From a virus: a DNA stretch of 35,096 bases. A program made the position numbers and the translations under genes. The stretch lies in the IMG/VR virus record IMGVR_UViG_3300027742_000395, positions 1-35,096 of that record; one strand, given 5' to 3'. The notes under the pieces are model-generated. The model was not told the DNA's origin. It saw only the letters and a program-made list of their open reading frames with translations, and did no database searches. Positions 14,474-23,235 of the stretch are shown piece after piece (the stretch's first letter is position 1; every line of letters starts with the position of its first letter).

Positions 14474-16210
14474 ATGAACACTCAAGTAAATAAAAATAAT
14501 AAGAAAATAAGAACACTCGAAAATCTTGGTTATGACATTACGCATAGAACACATTCTTATGCGTTAAAAGTGTGTGCTAAAAAAATTATCGCGGGGCCAG
14601 ATATCCGCAATGCATGTAAAAGACACTTAGACGACTTAGAAAAAGCGGGTGAGCGTGGTTATTATTTTTGTGAACAAACAGCAGATAAAGTTTTTAGATT
14701 TTTTGAGAACGTATTAAAGCTTAACGGTGGTGAATTTGAGAATAAACCATTTATATTGCTGGAATGGCAATGTTTCATAATTGGTAATTTATTCGGTTGG
14801 AAACAATCATCTAACGATAAGCGCAGATTTAAAAAAGCATATATTGAAACCGGAAAAGGCAGCGGTAAAAGCCCGTTATCCGCTGGTATCGGATTGTATG
14901 GATTAATTGCAGATAAAGAGGGTTCAGCAGAAATCTATGCAGCAGCATCAAAGAAAGATCAGGCGCAAATCTTATTCAGAGATGCAACTAAAATGGTGCA
15001 ACAGTCACCAGCATTAAATGCAAAAATCCATTCATCAGGTAAAAATCCCGTATGGAATATGTCATATAACGGCTGTTTCTTTAAGCCTATCGCATCAGAT
15101 TCCGGCCAGTCAGGGCCGCGCCCTCACATCGCTTTAATAGATGAATTACACGAACACAAAAATGCAGAAATAATTGAAATGATGGTAGCGGGCACTAAAG
15201 GGCGAGAACAGCCATTAATTTTTATGATCACTAACAGCGGTTCAGATCGCACAAGTGTTTGCTATGAATATCACGATTACTCGAAAAAAGTAGCAGCGCA
15301 GCAGACAGAAGCTGATACGTTTTTTTCATTTATTTGTTCTTTAGATAAAAATGATGACCCTTTTAAAGACGAATCCTGTTGGTACAAAGCAAACCCCAGC
15401 CTAGGCCACACCATTAAATTAGAATATCTACGTGAACAAGTAGAATCAGCTCGCGGTATGCCATCAAAAGAATCTCTTGTACGCCGCTTAAATTTTTGCC
15501 AGTGGGTTGATGCCATCGACCCATGGATTACGGGAGAGGTATTCGACAAAGTACTTGAAGACTTTGATTACTCTACCTTAGCGGGGCAGAAATGCTACGG
15601 CGGTTTAGACCTTTCAAAGTCTAATGACTTAACAGCATTAGCGCTTTATTTTCCAGATTTGCAAAAAATGATCATCGAATATTGGACACCAGCAGACACG
15701 CTACACGAGCGCGGCAGGCGGGATCACGTTCCATACGACGCATGGGTTAAAGCGGGGCATATGCACGCGCCCAGCGGCATCAACGTCGATTTTAGAGATG
15801 TTGCGTTAAGAATTTCAGAATTACAGCAAATGTTTGATTTAGAAACTATCGCGTTTGATCCATACAAAATCTCATACTTACAAAAAGAGATTGATGAACT
15901 TAATTTAAATATCAATTTAGAGTGTCATGCGCAGGGCTACAGCAAATCGAAAAATGGTTTATGGATGCCTCAGTCTATCAACTTAATTGAAAAAGATATT
16001 TTAGAACAAAACATTAAATTTAAAAAGAATCCAGTTACGCGCTGGAATGTTAGCGGCGCTGTCATTGAATCTGATCGTCAAGATAATCGCGTATTCGCTA
16101 AAAATAAAGCAACGCATCGCATAGATGGAATCGTTGCGGCAAGTATGGCGCGAGGTTGCGCAGAAATGCAGCACGTTTCTAAATCATCAGTTGATTATTT
16201 CTTTGTATAA
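14474..16210 (+). CDS. terL: Terminase large subunit (HK97-like, Terminase_1)
   Basis: 578 aa, normal length. The ATPase domain has Walker A ETGKGSGKS (125-133) and Walker B HIALIDELHEH (218-228, D223/E224). The C-terminal RNase H-like nuclease has GGLDLSKSNDLTAL (D379), IAFDPYKIS (D462) and a terminal HRIDGIVAASMA. It packages DNA through the portal and cuts it at cos. ATG with only a weak AGAAAC site, suggesting coupling with the preceding gene. No late-promoter box is present between the subunits. Confidence 0.97.
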   Translation: MNTQVNKNNKKIRTLENLGYDITHRTHSYALKVCAKKIIAGPDIRNACKRHLDDLEKAGERGYYFCEQTADKVFRFFENVLKLNGGEFENKPFILLEWQCFIIGNLFGWKQSSNDKRRFKKAYIETGKGSGKSPLSAGIGLYGLIADKEGSAEIYAAASKKDQAQILFRDATKMVQQSPALNAKIHSSGKNPVWNMSYNGCFFKPIASDSGQSGPRPHIALIDELHEHKNAEIIEMMVAGTKGREQPLIFMITNSGSDRTSVCYEYHDYSKKVAAQQTEADTFFSFICSLDKNDDPFKDESCWYKANPSLGHTIKLEYLREQVESARGMPSKESLVRRLNFCQWVDAIDPWITGEVFDKVLEDFDYSTLAGQKCYGGLDLSKSNDLTALALYFPDLQKMIIEYWTPADTLHERGRRDHVPYDAWVKAGHMHAPSGINVDFRDVALRISELQQMFDLETIAFDPYKISYLQKEIDELNLNINLECHAQGYSKSKNGLWMPQSINLIEKDILEQNIKFKKNPVTRWNVSGAVIESDRQDNRVFAKNKATHRIDGIVAASMARGCAEMQHVSKSSVDYFFV

Positions 16211-16214
16211 AAAG

Positions 16215-16222
16215 CATAAATA
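16215..16222 (+). promoter_or_regulatory. Variant late-promoter box CATAAATA
   Basis: One-base variant 30 bp upstream of the exact box at 16252, before the capsid unit. Confidence 0.25.
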
Positions 16223-16251
16223 ACATTGTCTGAAATAATTAATTTAAAAAG

Positions 16252-16259
16252 TATAAATA
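16252..16259 (+). promoter_or_regulatory. T4-late-like promoter box for capsid
   Basis: TTTAAAAAG followed by exact TATAAATA, 60 nt before the capsid gene start. Confidence 0.5.
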
Positions 16260-16319
16260 AGTGTAATAAAGATTAAAGAAAACAGAAATTAAGAATAAAA
16301 ACAAAAGAACAATAATAAT

Positions 16320-18296
16320 ATGAAGAATAAAGCTTATTCAATTTTAACTGTTAATAAACAGTACACAGACGAAGAAACAAATGAACGTGTAATCACTGGC
16401 ACCGCTACAACACCCGCTGCTGATCGCGTTAATGATGTTATTAATCCGCTAGGAATTACTTTTCAAAATCCATTACCGCTACTTTTTCATCATGATCATG
16501 AAAAGCCCGTTGGCACTGTTTTTTTTGAAAATCCGACAGAAGAGGGCATTAAGTTTGTCGCTCGAATCGCTGATATTCAAGAACCAGGGCTTTTAAAAGA
16601 TCGTTGCGATGAGGCATGGCAAAGCGTTAAAGCACAGCTAGTGCGCGGTGTAAGCATTGGTTTTCGACCCACGGGTGATGTTGAATATATTAAAAACGGT
16701 GGGATTCTCTATAAAACATGTGAAGTGTTCGAACTTTCACTAGTAACAATTCCGTGCAACGCACAAGCGACAATTGAACTAATCAAATCTTTAGATACTA
16801 GCGCGTCAGCTATAGATAAAGATGATGTAGAAAAGCAAGAAAGCAATTTACAAATAAAATCAAAAGAATCAGAAACAGCGCGTCAGCTTGATTCAGAAAA
16901 CACTAAATGTGTTGATTCCGAAAACACTAAATATATTAAAGTCAGTTACAAAAATGACTCCAAAATTATAAAAAATAATAATAAAGGTATGACAACTATG
17001 AAATTCGCAGAACAAATTAAAAACGTTAAAAGTGCACGCGCTGATAAAGTTAAAGCTATGCAAGACATTATGAGTGAGCAAGTAACTCTAGACGATGAAC
17101 AAAATGCACAGTATGAAACCTTAGAATCTGAAGTTAAATCTTTAGACGCTCAACTAAAGCGTTTAGAAGATTTAGAAAAAATGAGTGCTAGCGAAGCTAC
17201 TGATGTTGAAGTTAGCAAAGCTTACAAGCCACAAGTTTTGATTAAAACTCAAAAAGATGCCGCCCCAGGTGTTGCATTCGCACGCATCGCAGGCGCTCTA
17301 GCACAAGCTAAAGGCAATGTTACTGCTGCTGCTGAAATCACTAAGCGTTTCAGTGATACCCCAGCCGTACATGAATTCCTAAAAAATAAATCAATCGGTA
17401 TGACTGATGATGAGGCATGGGCAAGTCCACTTGTACAAGAGTCTAATATCGTTGATGAATTCGTTGAATTACTACGTCCAGCATCAGTAATGGGCAAAAT
17501 TCAAGGTTTCCGCACTGTACCCTTTAATACAAAAATCGTAGTTCAAACCAACGGTACATCAGCAAATTGGGTGGGTGAGTCTCAAGAAATCGGCAAAACG
17601 GGTATGGGTTTCTCGACTGTTTCTTTGAATCACTCTAAAGTAGCTGCAATCGTTCCGATCTCAGCAGAGCTAGCACGTTTCTCTAACCCATCAGCAGAAC
17701 TCGCTGTTCGTGATGATCTTATCAAAGCTATCACACAAAAAGTTGATAATACTTTATTCGATTTTGATGCTGTTGAATCTAGCGATAATCCAGGGTCTTT
17801 AACTGCTAATGCATCTATGATCGTAGACAGCGGTGAAACTGCTGAAAATGTTGAAGCTGATCTTGAATCACTATTTGCAAAATATCTTGAAGATAATGCG
17901 TCATTTGAGGGCTGCTATATTGCTATGTCAACTCAGCGTGCAATGCGAATCGGTAACATGAAAAACGCGGTAGGTGCTTACATTTTTCCAGGTATGCAGG
18001 GCATTATGAACAACGAACGTTCGCTGATGGGTCTACCCGTTGTTACAAGTGAAGTTACATCATTACAAGATAAAATCGTACTTATGAAACCATCCGAAAT
18101 TCTTGTTGCTGATGACAGTATTGTTGATCTAGATGTTGATCTAAGCGGTGTTTATACCGACGAAAACGGCGTAGCTGTAAGCGCATGGGAACGTGATTTG
18201 GTGCTAATTCGTGCTAAGCGTGCAATTCGCTGGAAAGCTGCACGTCCCAAAGCTGTCGCGTTTATCACTTATGATCCCAATATCGTAGCATCATAA
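16320..18296 (+). CDS. Fused HK97 prohead protease - major capsid protein
   Basis: 658 aa in one frame. Residues about 20-155 are an HK97/U35-type prohead protease: GTATTPAADRVNDVINPLG, FHHDH with the catalytic histidine (H57 or H58), RGVSIGF (S112) and the closing FELSLVTIPCNAQA. After a charged, repetitive linker (155-220, twice DSENTK), residues about 227-300 form the helical scaffold domain and 300-658 the HK97-fold capsid (AWASPLVQES, FNTKIVVQTNGTSANWVGE). In HK97 the two are separate genes. An internal start near 16989-17000 may give capsid alone. The protease would cut itself and the scaffold out of the prohead. Confidence 0.93.
   Translation: MKNKAYSILTVNKQYTDEETNERVITGTATTPAADRVNDVINPLGITFQNPLPLLFHHDHEKPVGTVFFENPTEEGIKFVARIADIQEPGLLKDRCDEAWQSVKAQLVRGVSIGFRPTGDVEYIKNGGILYKTCEVFELSLVTIPCNAQATIELIKSLDTSASAIDKDDVEKQESNLQIKSKESETARQLDSENTKCVDSENTKYIKVSYKNDSKIIKNNNKGMTTMKFAEQIKNVKSARADKVKAMQDIMSEQVTLDDEQNAQYETLESEVKSLDAQLKRLEDLEKMSASEATDVEVSKAYKPQVLIKTQKDAAPGVAFARIAGALAQAKGNVTAAAEITKRFSDTPAVHEFLKNKSIGMTDDEAWASPLVQESNIVDEFVELLRPASVMGKIQGFRTVPFNTKIVVQTNGTSANWVGESQEIGKTGMGFSTVSLNHSKVAAIVPISAELARFSNPSAELAVRDDLIKAITQKVDNTLFDFDAVESSDNPGSLTANASMIVDSGETAENVEADLESLFAKYLEDNASFEGCYIAMSTQRAMRIGNMKNAVGAYIFPGMQGIMNNERSLMGLPVVTSEVTSLQDKIVLMKPSEILVADDSIVDLDVDLSGVYTDENGVAVSAWERDLVLIRAKRAIRWKAARPKAVAFITYDPNIVAS
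16983..17000 (+). promoter_or_regulatory. Internal ribosome binding site for unfused capsid
   Basis: AAAGG at 16983-16987 sits 10 nt before an in-frame ATG at 16998 (and next to one at 16989), at the start of the scaffold domain. Translation from there would give a capsid protein of about 432 aa. Confidence 0.45.
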
Positions 18297-18389
18297 TTTC
18301 GCAAGAATCAAATGTTTAGTTGTTAATGTGTTAAGTAGAAATAAAAAGTTAGTTTAAAATAATAACAATAAAAAAGCTGTAACTTTTAG

Positions 18390-18416
18390 CCCAGACCTCA
18401 CAAGTCTGGGTTTTTT
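18390..18416 (+). terminator. Rho-independent terminator after capsid
   Basis: CCCAGAC-ctcacaa-GTCTGGG followed by TTTTTT. Confidence 0.92.
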
Positions 18417-18448
18417 ATTCTCAAATATTATCAATACTGTTTTAAAAC

Positions 18449-18456
18449 TATAAATA
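18449..18456 (+). promoter_or_regulatory. T4-late-like promoter box for portal unit
   Basis: TTTAAAAC followed by exact TATAAATAC, 34 nt before the 64-aa gene and just after the capsid terminator. Confidence 0.5.
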
Positions 18457-18490
18457 CAATTAATAAATTATAAACACTAAGGGCTTAACA

Positions 18491-18685
18491 ATGAGATATA
18501 AAATTATTAAAGAGGCTTATAAGCTACGCGATGTAGGTAAAGAGATAGAGTTTTCAGATAAAGAACTAGCGCAAGCAAATCTTTTAGAGAAAATGGGTTA
18601 CATCGAAAAAGTTGAAGATGTTAAAAAAACTAATTCACGTAAAAAGAAAACAACTAAAAACGATGATGAGACTAGTACAGACTAA
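18491..18685 (+). CDS. Small head-region protein, unknown function
   Basis: 64 aa. YKIIKEAYKLRDVGKEIEFSDKELAQANLLEKMGYIEKV resembles small phage head-gene neighbours that describe a beta-strand followed by a 'degree-of-glycine-tyrosine' helix end; the C-terminal 20 residues are a charged lysine tail. It is translated ahead of the portal, 34 nt upstream of its start. Function unknown; a structural accessory is possible. Confidence 0.6.
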   Translation: MRYKIIKEAYKLRDVGKEIEFSDKELAQANLLEKMGYIEKVEDVKKTNSRKKKTTKNDDETSTD

Positions 18686-18719
18686 GCATTAAAAAATAAT
18701 AACAAGGAATAATAATAAA

Positions 18720-20108
18720 ATGTTTAAGACATTCAAGAAATTTTTTAATACACCGTCATCTGTCACATCAAATTTCAATACTTACGCAAGTAACGATTCG
18801 TCAATATCTTTCGATGATATTGTTTTATCTGATGTATTGTTTGCATGCTTAACGATGATTACAAATGATATTTCTAAGTTGCCGCTGAACTTGATTCAAA
18901 GCGATGACGACAATATTCAAACAGTAGTTAACGTAAGAAATCAATACAACACGTTATTGAATAAACCGAATCATTATCAAAACATTCAGCAATTCATTGC
19001 AAGCTGGGTAATGTCAAAGTTAAAAACGGGCAACACATACGTATTAAAAAATTATAAAAACAACAAAATTCAATCACTCTTTGTTCTAGACGCTGATCGT
19101 GTATCAGTAGCAATCACACCCAGCGGAGAGATTTTTTATAGATATCGAGTCGATGCTACACGTAATCTTGTCGATTATTACTCATCAGTTATAGAGGCTG
19201 ATAATGATAAATCTATTGTCACGATTCCCGCTCGATTCATCATTCATGATCGTTTCAATACGTTAAAACATGATTTAGTGGGTGTAAGCCCCATTGCTGC
19301 ATCAATGCTTTCATCTACTCAGAACGTAAGAATTCAGAAATTCGCTGATAACTTTTTTAAAAATAATAGCCGTCCTGGTGGCATTTTAACGGTAGAAAAT
19401 CTTGATGAAACAAAAGCAAAAGCTATATCTGCAAGTTGGAAAGAAAAATTCTCAAATGGTGGCAGCGGTCAGCTAGCAGTATTCGGACACGATGTTAAGT
19501 ACACAGATTTAGCAAACGCGGGTATGTCAGCGCTTGATGCTCAGTTAGTAGAGCAGTTTAACATGTCAGCTAAAAGCATTTGCCGCACGTTCCATATCGC
19601 ACCGCATCTTGTGGGTGTGGGTGATTATCCTAGTTTCAACAATATTGAATCTTTGAATCAGTCGTATTATTCGCAGACGCTACAGACGTTATTAGAAAGT
19701 ATAGAACTTTGCTTAACCGACGGTTTAGAAATTGGTAAAAATTCTAACAGCAATCTTTCTGTTTCATTTGATATTGATGCACTGTTACGCATGGATTCAG
19801 AAAGCAAGATTAATACATTAAAAACTGGTGTCGGTAGCGGCATTATGTCACCAAACGAGGCGCGTAAGCGCATGAATCTAAAACCCGTGGCTGGCGGTGA
19901 TAGTGTTTACTTACAAGTTCAGAATTACAGTTTAGAAGCTCTATCAAAGCGTGATTCTCAAGATGATGCATTTGCTACTAAGACAGTAAATACAACTACT
20001 AGCACAAACAATAATACTGTTAAGTCAACCAGCGAATCGACAAATAAGAATTTTAATGATGATGAAGATGTAACTGAATACATGCTTTCATTTTTAAGAG
20101 AACAATAA
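18720..20108 (+). CDS. Portal protein, HK97 family
   Basis: 462 aa. Family pattern: FDDIVLSDVLFACLTMITNDISKLPLNL near the N-terminus, then YNTLLNKPNHYQNIQQFIASWVMSKLKTGNTYVLKN, HDLVGVSPIAASML, the wing/stem FADNFFKNNSRPGGIL, and IAPHLVGVGDYPSFNNIESLNQSYYSQTLQTLLESIE. The C-terminus MSPNEARKRMNLKPVAGGD is typical. It forms the dodecameric ring for DNA entry. ATG with AAGGAA upstream. It lies downstream of capsid rather than between TerL and protease as in HK97. The last 50 residues are threonine/asparagine rich. Confidence 0.95.
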   Translation: MFKTFKKFFNTPSSVTSNFNTYASNDSSISFDDIVLSDVLFACLTMITNDISKLPLNLIQSDDDNIQTVVNVRNQYNTLLNKPNHYQNIQQFIASWVMSKLKTGNTYVLKNYKNNKIQSLFVLDADRVSVAITPSGEIFYRYRVDATRNLVDYYSSVIEADNDKSIVTIPARFIIHDRFNTLKHDLVGVSPIAASMLSSTQNVRIQKFADNFFKNNSRPGGILTVENLDETKAKAISASWKEKFSNGGSGQLAVFGHDVKYTDLANAGMSALDAQLVEQFNMSAKSICRTFHIAPHLVGVGDYPSFNNIESLNQSYYSQTLQTLLESIELCLTDGLEIGKNSNSNLSVSFDIDALLRMDSESKINTLKTGVGSGIMSPNEARKRMNLKPVAGGDSVYLQVQNYSLEALSKRDSQDDAFATKTVNTTTSTNNNTVKSTSESTNKNFNDDEDVTEYMLSFLREQ

Positions 20109-20109
20109 T

Positions 20110-20589
20110 ATGAAATTTGACGTAGAAAAATTAATGTCAGCTATCAAGCAATACATCGATAACAGCAATGCTAAGCAGATCAGCGAACAGTTGGACATTA
20201 TCAATAAACAGCAAGCAATCATCGATGAGCAACAGTCAACAGTTAAATCGTTGACTGAACGCTTAGACGAAATTGAAAAGAATGAGACAACGTTTGAAAT
20301 TGATGAAACAGCTTTTAATGAAATGATAGATAAATCGTTAGCTGAAAAGATGAATATCAATATTGATTATGACGATGAACGCACTATCACAGTAACAGTT
20401 AATGATGTTGTTAAATCTTTTGAAATACCCGTTCAGATATACAAAGGCGTTCATGTTGAAAATGATAATTATAAAAAAGGCGATACGGTAACGCATCAGG
20501 GCGGCATATGGCATTGCAAAACATTGACTAATGAAATCCCTGGTAAATCAGAACACTGGCAATTAGCTGTAAAAAGTGGGAGAAAATAA
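20110..20589 (+). CDS. Virion-associated protein with C-terminal carbohydrate-binding-like module
   Basis: 159 aa. Residues 1-60 form a coiled coil (SEQLDIINKQQAIIDEQQ), 60-105 a beta-rich linker, and 110-158 a module with the pattern YKGVHVENDNYKKGDTVTHQ, GGIWHC, KTLTNEIPGKSEHWQLAVKSGR. That pattern resembles the small CBM5/12-like domains appended to many phage portal-region proteins. It may be a head decoration or adhesion factor. The start follows the portal stop by 1 nt; AAGAG lies upstream. Sugar binding is inferred from the module alone. Confidence 0.65.
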   Translation: MKFDVEKLMSAIKQYIDNSNAKQISEQLDIINKQQAIIDEQQSTVKSLTERLDEIEKNETTFEIDETAFNEMIDKSLAEKMNINIDYDDERTITVTVNDVVKSFEIPVQIYKGVHVENDNYKKGDTVTHQGGIWHCKTLTNEIPGKSEHWQLAVKSGRK

Positions 20590-20590
20590 A

Positions 20591-20920
20591 ATGGAATTAA
20601 AATACATTACAGTTGAAATGCTTAAACATCACATGTTCATCGATCACGATCTTGATGATGAGTTAATAAAGATGTATGCATTAGCTGCTGAACATATCAT
20701 AAGCAATTACATCACAGAATCACCCTTTATTAATGAAATTGATGAAAATGATGTTGAACATATCAGTGTTAAACAGAACGTTGTAGCAGCTATTGCAATA
20801 TACACTGCAATCTTATATCGAAATCGTGATGAAATAAGTAATAAAAATCAGACTGAACGACAGTTACCGCAATCTGTTACATCATTACTTGCTACTGAAA
20901 GGGGCATTGTATTTTCATGA
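20591..20920 (+). CDS. Head-tail connector, gp6-like
   Basis: 110 aa from the ATG at 20591, one nt after the previous stop; GGGAGA lies 8 nt upstream and is a better site than the longer frame's start. The helical pattern (TVEMLKHHMFIDHDLDDELIKMYALAAEHIISNYI, then VAAIAIYTAILYRNRDE) is that of the HK97 gp6 adaptor, which docks under the portal. Overlaps the next start by ATGA. Confidence 0.82.
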   Translation: MELKYITVEMLKHHMFIDHDLDDELIKMYALAAEHIISNYITESPFINEIDENDVEHISVKQNVVAAIAIYTAILYRNRDEISNKNQTERQLPQSVTSLLATERGIVFS

Positions 20921-21258
20921 GTAAACAAAACGCGGGTAAGTATCGACACATCATTACGATTCAAAAGCAATCAAAAATTAAAAATGAAAATACTGGCGAG
21001 GTTACATATGAATTCGTTGATTACTTAACAAACATTCGTGCTGATGTTCATTTCTTAAGTGCTAACGAACGTATTGCAGCGTCAGCAGTTCAATCAAAAG
21101 TAACAGCGAGAATTGAAATACGTTATCGAACAGATTCGATTGATAACTCAATGCGTATCAAATACAAAAACAATTATTATGAAATTGATGGTGTAATCCC
21201 TGATAACGAAACTGGCATGCAGTGGATCACTTTAACAGTTCATGAAATAAGCACTTAA
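20917..21258 (+). CDS. Head-tail joining protein (stopper)
   Basis: 113 aa. The pattern MSKQNAGKYRHIITIQKQSK, GEVTYEFVDYLTNIRADVHFLSANERIAASAVQSKVTARIEIRYRTDSI and YYEIDGVIPDNETGMQWITLTVHEI fits the SPP1 gp16 / HK97 gp7-like Phage_H_T_join family, which closes the head-tail channel. Its start overlaps the previous stop (ATGA). Confidence 0.85.
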   Translation: MSKQNAGKYRHIITIQKQSKIKNENTGEVTYEFVDYLTNIRADVHFLSANERIAASAVQSKVTARIEIRYRTDSIDNSMRIKYKNNYYEIDGVIPDNETGMQWITLTVHEIST

Positions 21259-21278
21259 CAATAAAATGAATAACAATA

Positions 21279-21722
21279 ATGGCTAAAAATCTACAAAATT
21301 TGCAAGGTTCTAAAGACGTATTACGTCGCATGAATGACTTGAAAGAAACTCAGATCGTGACTGTGATGCGCACAGCAGGGCGCAAAGCTATGCAAACTGT
21401 TCTAGACGACGCTAAGCGCAACGCATCACAAATCGATGACAGTGAAACTCAGCTATCAATTACTGACAATTTAGCGATGAGAACGAGCTACAAGCGTAGC
21501 ACGGGCGACTTAGTGATTAAAGTGGGTGTCATTGGCGGCGCACGCTACAGACGCGGTGACAAAGAACAGGGGCTTACAACGTACTGGCGTTATGTGGAAT
21601 TCGGTACTGAACACTCAGCAGCGCAGCCATTTTTGCGCCCAGCGATGGATGATAATCAACAGCAATTATTTTCGAATTTCATAGCTGAGGTTAAAGCGGG
21701 ATTGAATCGACGTTTGAAATGA
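21279..21722 (+). CDS. HK97 gp10-like tail completion protein
   Basis: 147 aa. KDVLRRMNDLKETQIVTVMRTAGRKAMQTVLDDAKRNA is the conserved N-terminal helix, and WRYVEFGTEHSAAQPFLRPAMDDN the family signature near the C-terminus. It is a neck/tail-completion component. No obvious ribosome binding site; it follows the stopper by 20 nt and is probably coupled. Confidence 0.9.
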   Translation: MAKNLQNLQGSKDVLRRMNDLKETQIVTVMRTAGRKAMQTVLDDAKRNASQIDDSETQLSITDNLAMRTSYKRSTGDLVIKVGVIGGARYRRGDKEQGLTTYWRYVEFGTEHSAAQPFLRPAMDDNQQQLFSNFIAEVKAGLNRRLK

Positions 21723-21747
21723 AAACAAGAACAACAAGAGAAACTAA

Positions 21748-22116
21748 ATGAACACAGATTTTTATAAAGTATGCGCACAGTCAGTCATGATTCGCGGTTT
21801 ACTGAATGATGCACAGCAAGATTTAAAAATATTTCCGATACTAGCGCCAAGCGGCGTCAATTATCCGTACATCAAATATCAAACAATTAGCGCTAACGCT
21901 TGGTCATCATTGAATAATAATGATGTTGCTTATTCTGTACGTATTCAAATCAACATTTATTCAAAGTCGTATCAAGACGCAATTGATATTTTTGCAGCGA
22001 TTAGGAATGAATTTAAAGACTTAGCTCGAATACAGTTTAATCATGAAGACTATGATAGCAATGCATTCGTTTATGATTACTGTTTTGACTTAACGTTTAT
22101 ACAAGATGTTGATTGA
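21748..22116 (+). CDS. Tail terminator protein (DUF3168)
   Basis: 122 aa. VMIRGLLNDAQQDLKIFPILAPSGVNYPYIKYQTISANAWSSLNNNDVAYSVRIQINIYSKSYQDAIDIFAAIRNEF is the DUF3168 pattern; the protein caps the tail tube and stops its growth. ATG with AAGAGAAAC upstream. Confidence 0.88.
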   Translation: MNTDFYKVCAQSVMIRGLLNDAQQDLKIFPILAPSGVNYPYIKYQTISANAWSSLNNNDVAYSVRIQINIYSKSYQDAIDIFAAIRNEFKDLARIQFNHEDYDSNAFVYDYCFDLTFIQDVD

Positions 22117-22118
22117 TC

Positions 22119-22126
22119 TATAAATA
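22119..22126 (+). promoter_or_regulatory. T4-late-like promoter box, first of two
   Basis: Exact TATAAATA directly after the tail terminator stop; a second exact copy is 21 bp further on. Confidence 0.5.
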
Positions 22127-22139
22127 GCAGTTTTAAAAG

Positions 22140-22147
22140 TATAAATA
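22140..22147 (+). promoter_or_regulatory. T4-late-like promoter box for tail tube
   Basis: TTTTAAAAG followed by exact TATAAATAC, 97 nt before the tail tube start. Tandem with the box at 22119. Confidence 0.5.
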
Positions 22148-22244
22148 CAATAGCTATAGAATTCATACAAAGATAATTAAATGATTCATAGTGATTCGAA
22201 TTACTAAAATAACAATAAATTATAATAATAAAGGAAGTAACAAA

Positions 22245-22700
22245 ATGGCAGATTTTTTAAGAACTCAAGGTACAAGTTTGTACTTTATTTACAACAATAC
22301 AGTACATGAGGTGGAATGTTCGGGTATCAGCGGAATCGGTGGTTCACGTAACACACAGACAATTCAGACGCTTAAAGCTGAATCAGCAACAATTATCGCG
22401 GGTGCTCAACAGCCAGGTACACCATCATTTTCGATCTACATCAACAATTCTGAAACTCAAGCAGTACTGCAAGAGCTTTATCAGAATGCTGATACTGTTG
22501 ATTGGTTCGTGGGTTTTTCGGACGGTGATGTAGCACCAGAACCCGGCGTTATTAATGGCGCACGCTCGTGGCTAACTTTTCGCGGATTCGTAACTGATTT
22601 CCCCTTCGAATTCTCAGTAGACACTGTTGTTGAATCAAGTATCACAATTCAAATGCGTGATAAGTATACATTCATACCGATAGCCGCTGGCGGCGCTTAA
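22245..22700 (+). CDS. Major tail tube protein
   Basis: 151 aa from the ATG at 22245, which has AAAGGAAG 7 nt upstream; the frame's earlier start has none. MADFLRTQGTSLYFIYN, the glycine-rich GISGIGGSRNTQTIQTLKAESATIIAGAQQPGTPSFSIYIN and the C-terminal WLTFRGFVTDFPFEFSVDTVVESSITIQM fit lambda-like tube proteins. It polymerises around the tape measure. It has two exact late boxes upstream and its own terminator, consistent with high demand. Confidence 0.88.
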   Translation: MADFLRTQGTSLYFIYNNTVHEVECSGISGIGGSRNTQTIQTLKAESATIIAGAQQPGTPSFSIYINNSETQAVLQELYQNADTVDWFVGFSDGDVAPEPGVINGARSWLTFRGFVTDFPFEFSVDTVVESSITIQMRDKYTFIPIAAGGA

Positions 22701-22727
22701 TTTATACCAATTAAAGCTGAATCTTAC

Positions 22728-22750
22728 AAAGCCCCGCTAGGGGCTTTTTT
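22728..22750 (+). terminator. Rho-independent terminator after tail tube
   Basis: AAAGCCCC-GCTA-GGGGCTTT followed by further T. Confidence 0.9.
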
Positions 22751-22792
22751 ATTGAAAATCTTTAAACTCTAATAACGTATATGTCAGCAAAG

Positions 22793-22800
22793 TATAAATA
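22793..22800 (+). promoter_or_regulatory. T4-late-like promoter box for tail chaperone
   Basis: CAAAG followed by exact TATAAATAC, 45 nt before the chaperone start. Confidence 0.5.
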
Positions 22801-22845
22801 CTTTTGTTATTAATTGAACTAATAAAAACAAAGGTAATTACTACT

Positions 22846-23235
22846 ATGACAATGAACTTACTATCACTTACACAAAATCAAGATTTATTCGAAAAGACTT
22901 TCGTCAATATTCGCGATGATAAATTTGAAATGCATGTTAAGCGTAAGCTAACAGTTTCAGATAATGAATATGTTAACAACAATGTACCAAAAAATTTAGA
23001 GCATAATGATTCTACTTATATTATTGCAATGCTTACACACATGATTCATCGCTGTGTTCGTGTTGAAGATGAGCATCAAAAGCTAGTACAGCTACCAGTC
23101 GATACTATTTCTGAAACATTTTCTATCGATGAGCTAGCAGCAATCGTTGATGTTATTAATGAATCTCAAGGAAACAAAGCAGTTGCTACTGATGAACAGA
23201 AAGATGATGTAGAAAAAGAAATTAAAAAAAAGTAA
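22846..23235 (+). CDS. Tail assembly chaperone, G-like part
   Basis: 129 aa from the ATG at 22846 (AAAGG about 11 nt upstream; ATG at 22852 also possible). The protein has the mixed beta then helical form of lambda gpG-like chaperones (FEMHVKRKLTVSDNEYV, YIIAMLTHMIHRCVRV) and a lysine/acidic tail. The frame ends at AAA AAA AAG TAA, where a -1 slip on A AAA AAG continues into the next frame and yields the longer GT protein. It holds the tape measure in an assembly-competent state. Assignment rests mainly on the frameshift and gene order. Confidence 0.85.
   Translation: MTMNLLSLTQNQDLFEKTFVNIRDDKFEMHVKRKLTVSDNEYVNNNVPKNLEHNDSTYIIAMLTHMIHRCVRVEDEHQKLVQLPVDTISETFSIDELAAIVDVINESQGNKAVATDEQKDDVEKEIKKK
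23226..23232 (+). promoter_or_regulatory. Programmed -1 frameshift site A AAA AAG
   Basis: The canonical X-XXY-YYZ heptamer lies immediately before the TAA stop of the G part, in the correct reading phase. The -1 frame is open through it (GTA ACA GAC GAA) and joins the T part. Confidence 0.85.

Noticed and set aside
22191-22244. N-terminal extension of the tail tube frame
   Set aside because: No ribosome binding site, whereas the ATG at 22245 has AAAGGAAG and gives the family N-terminus.
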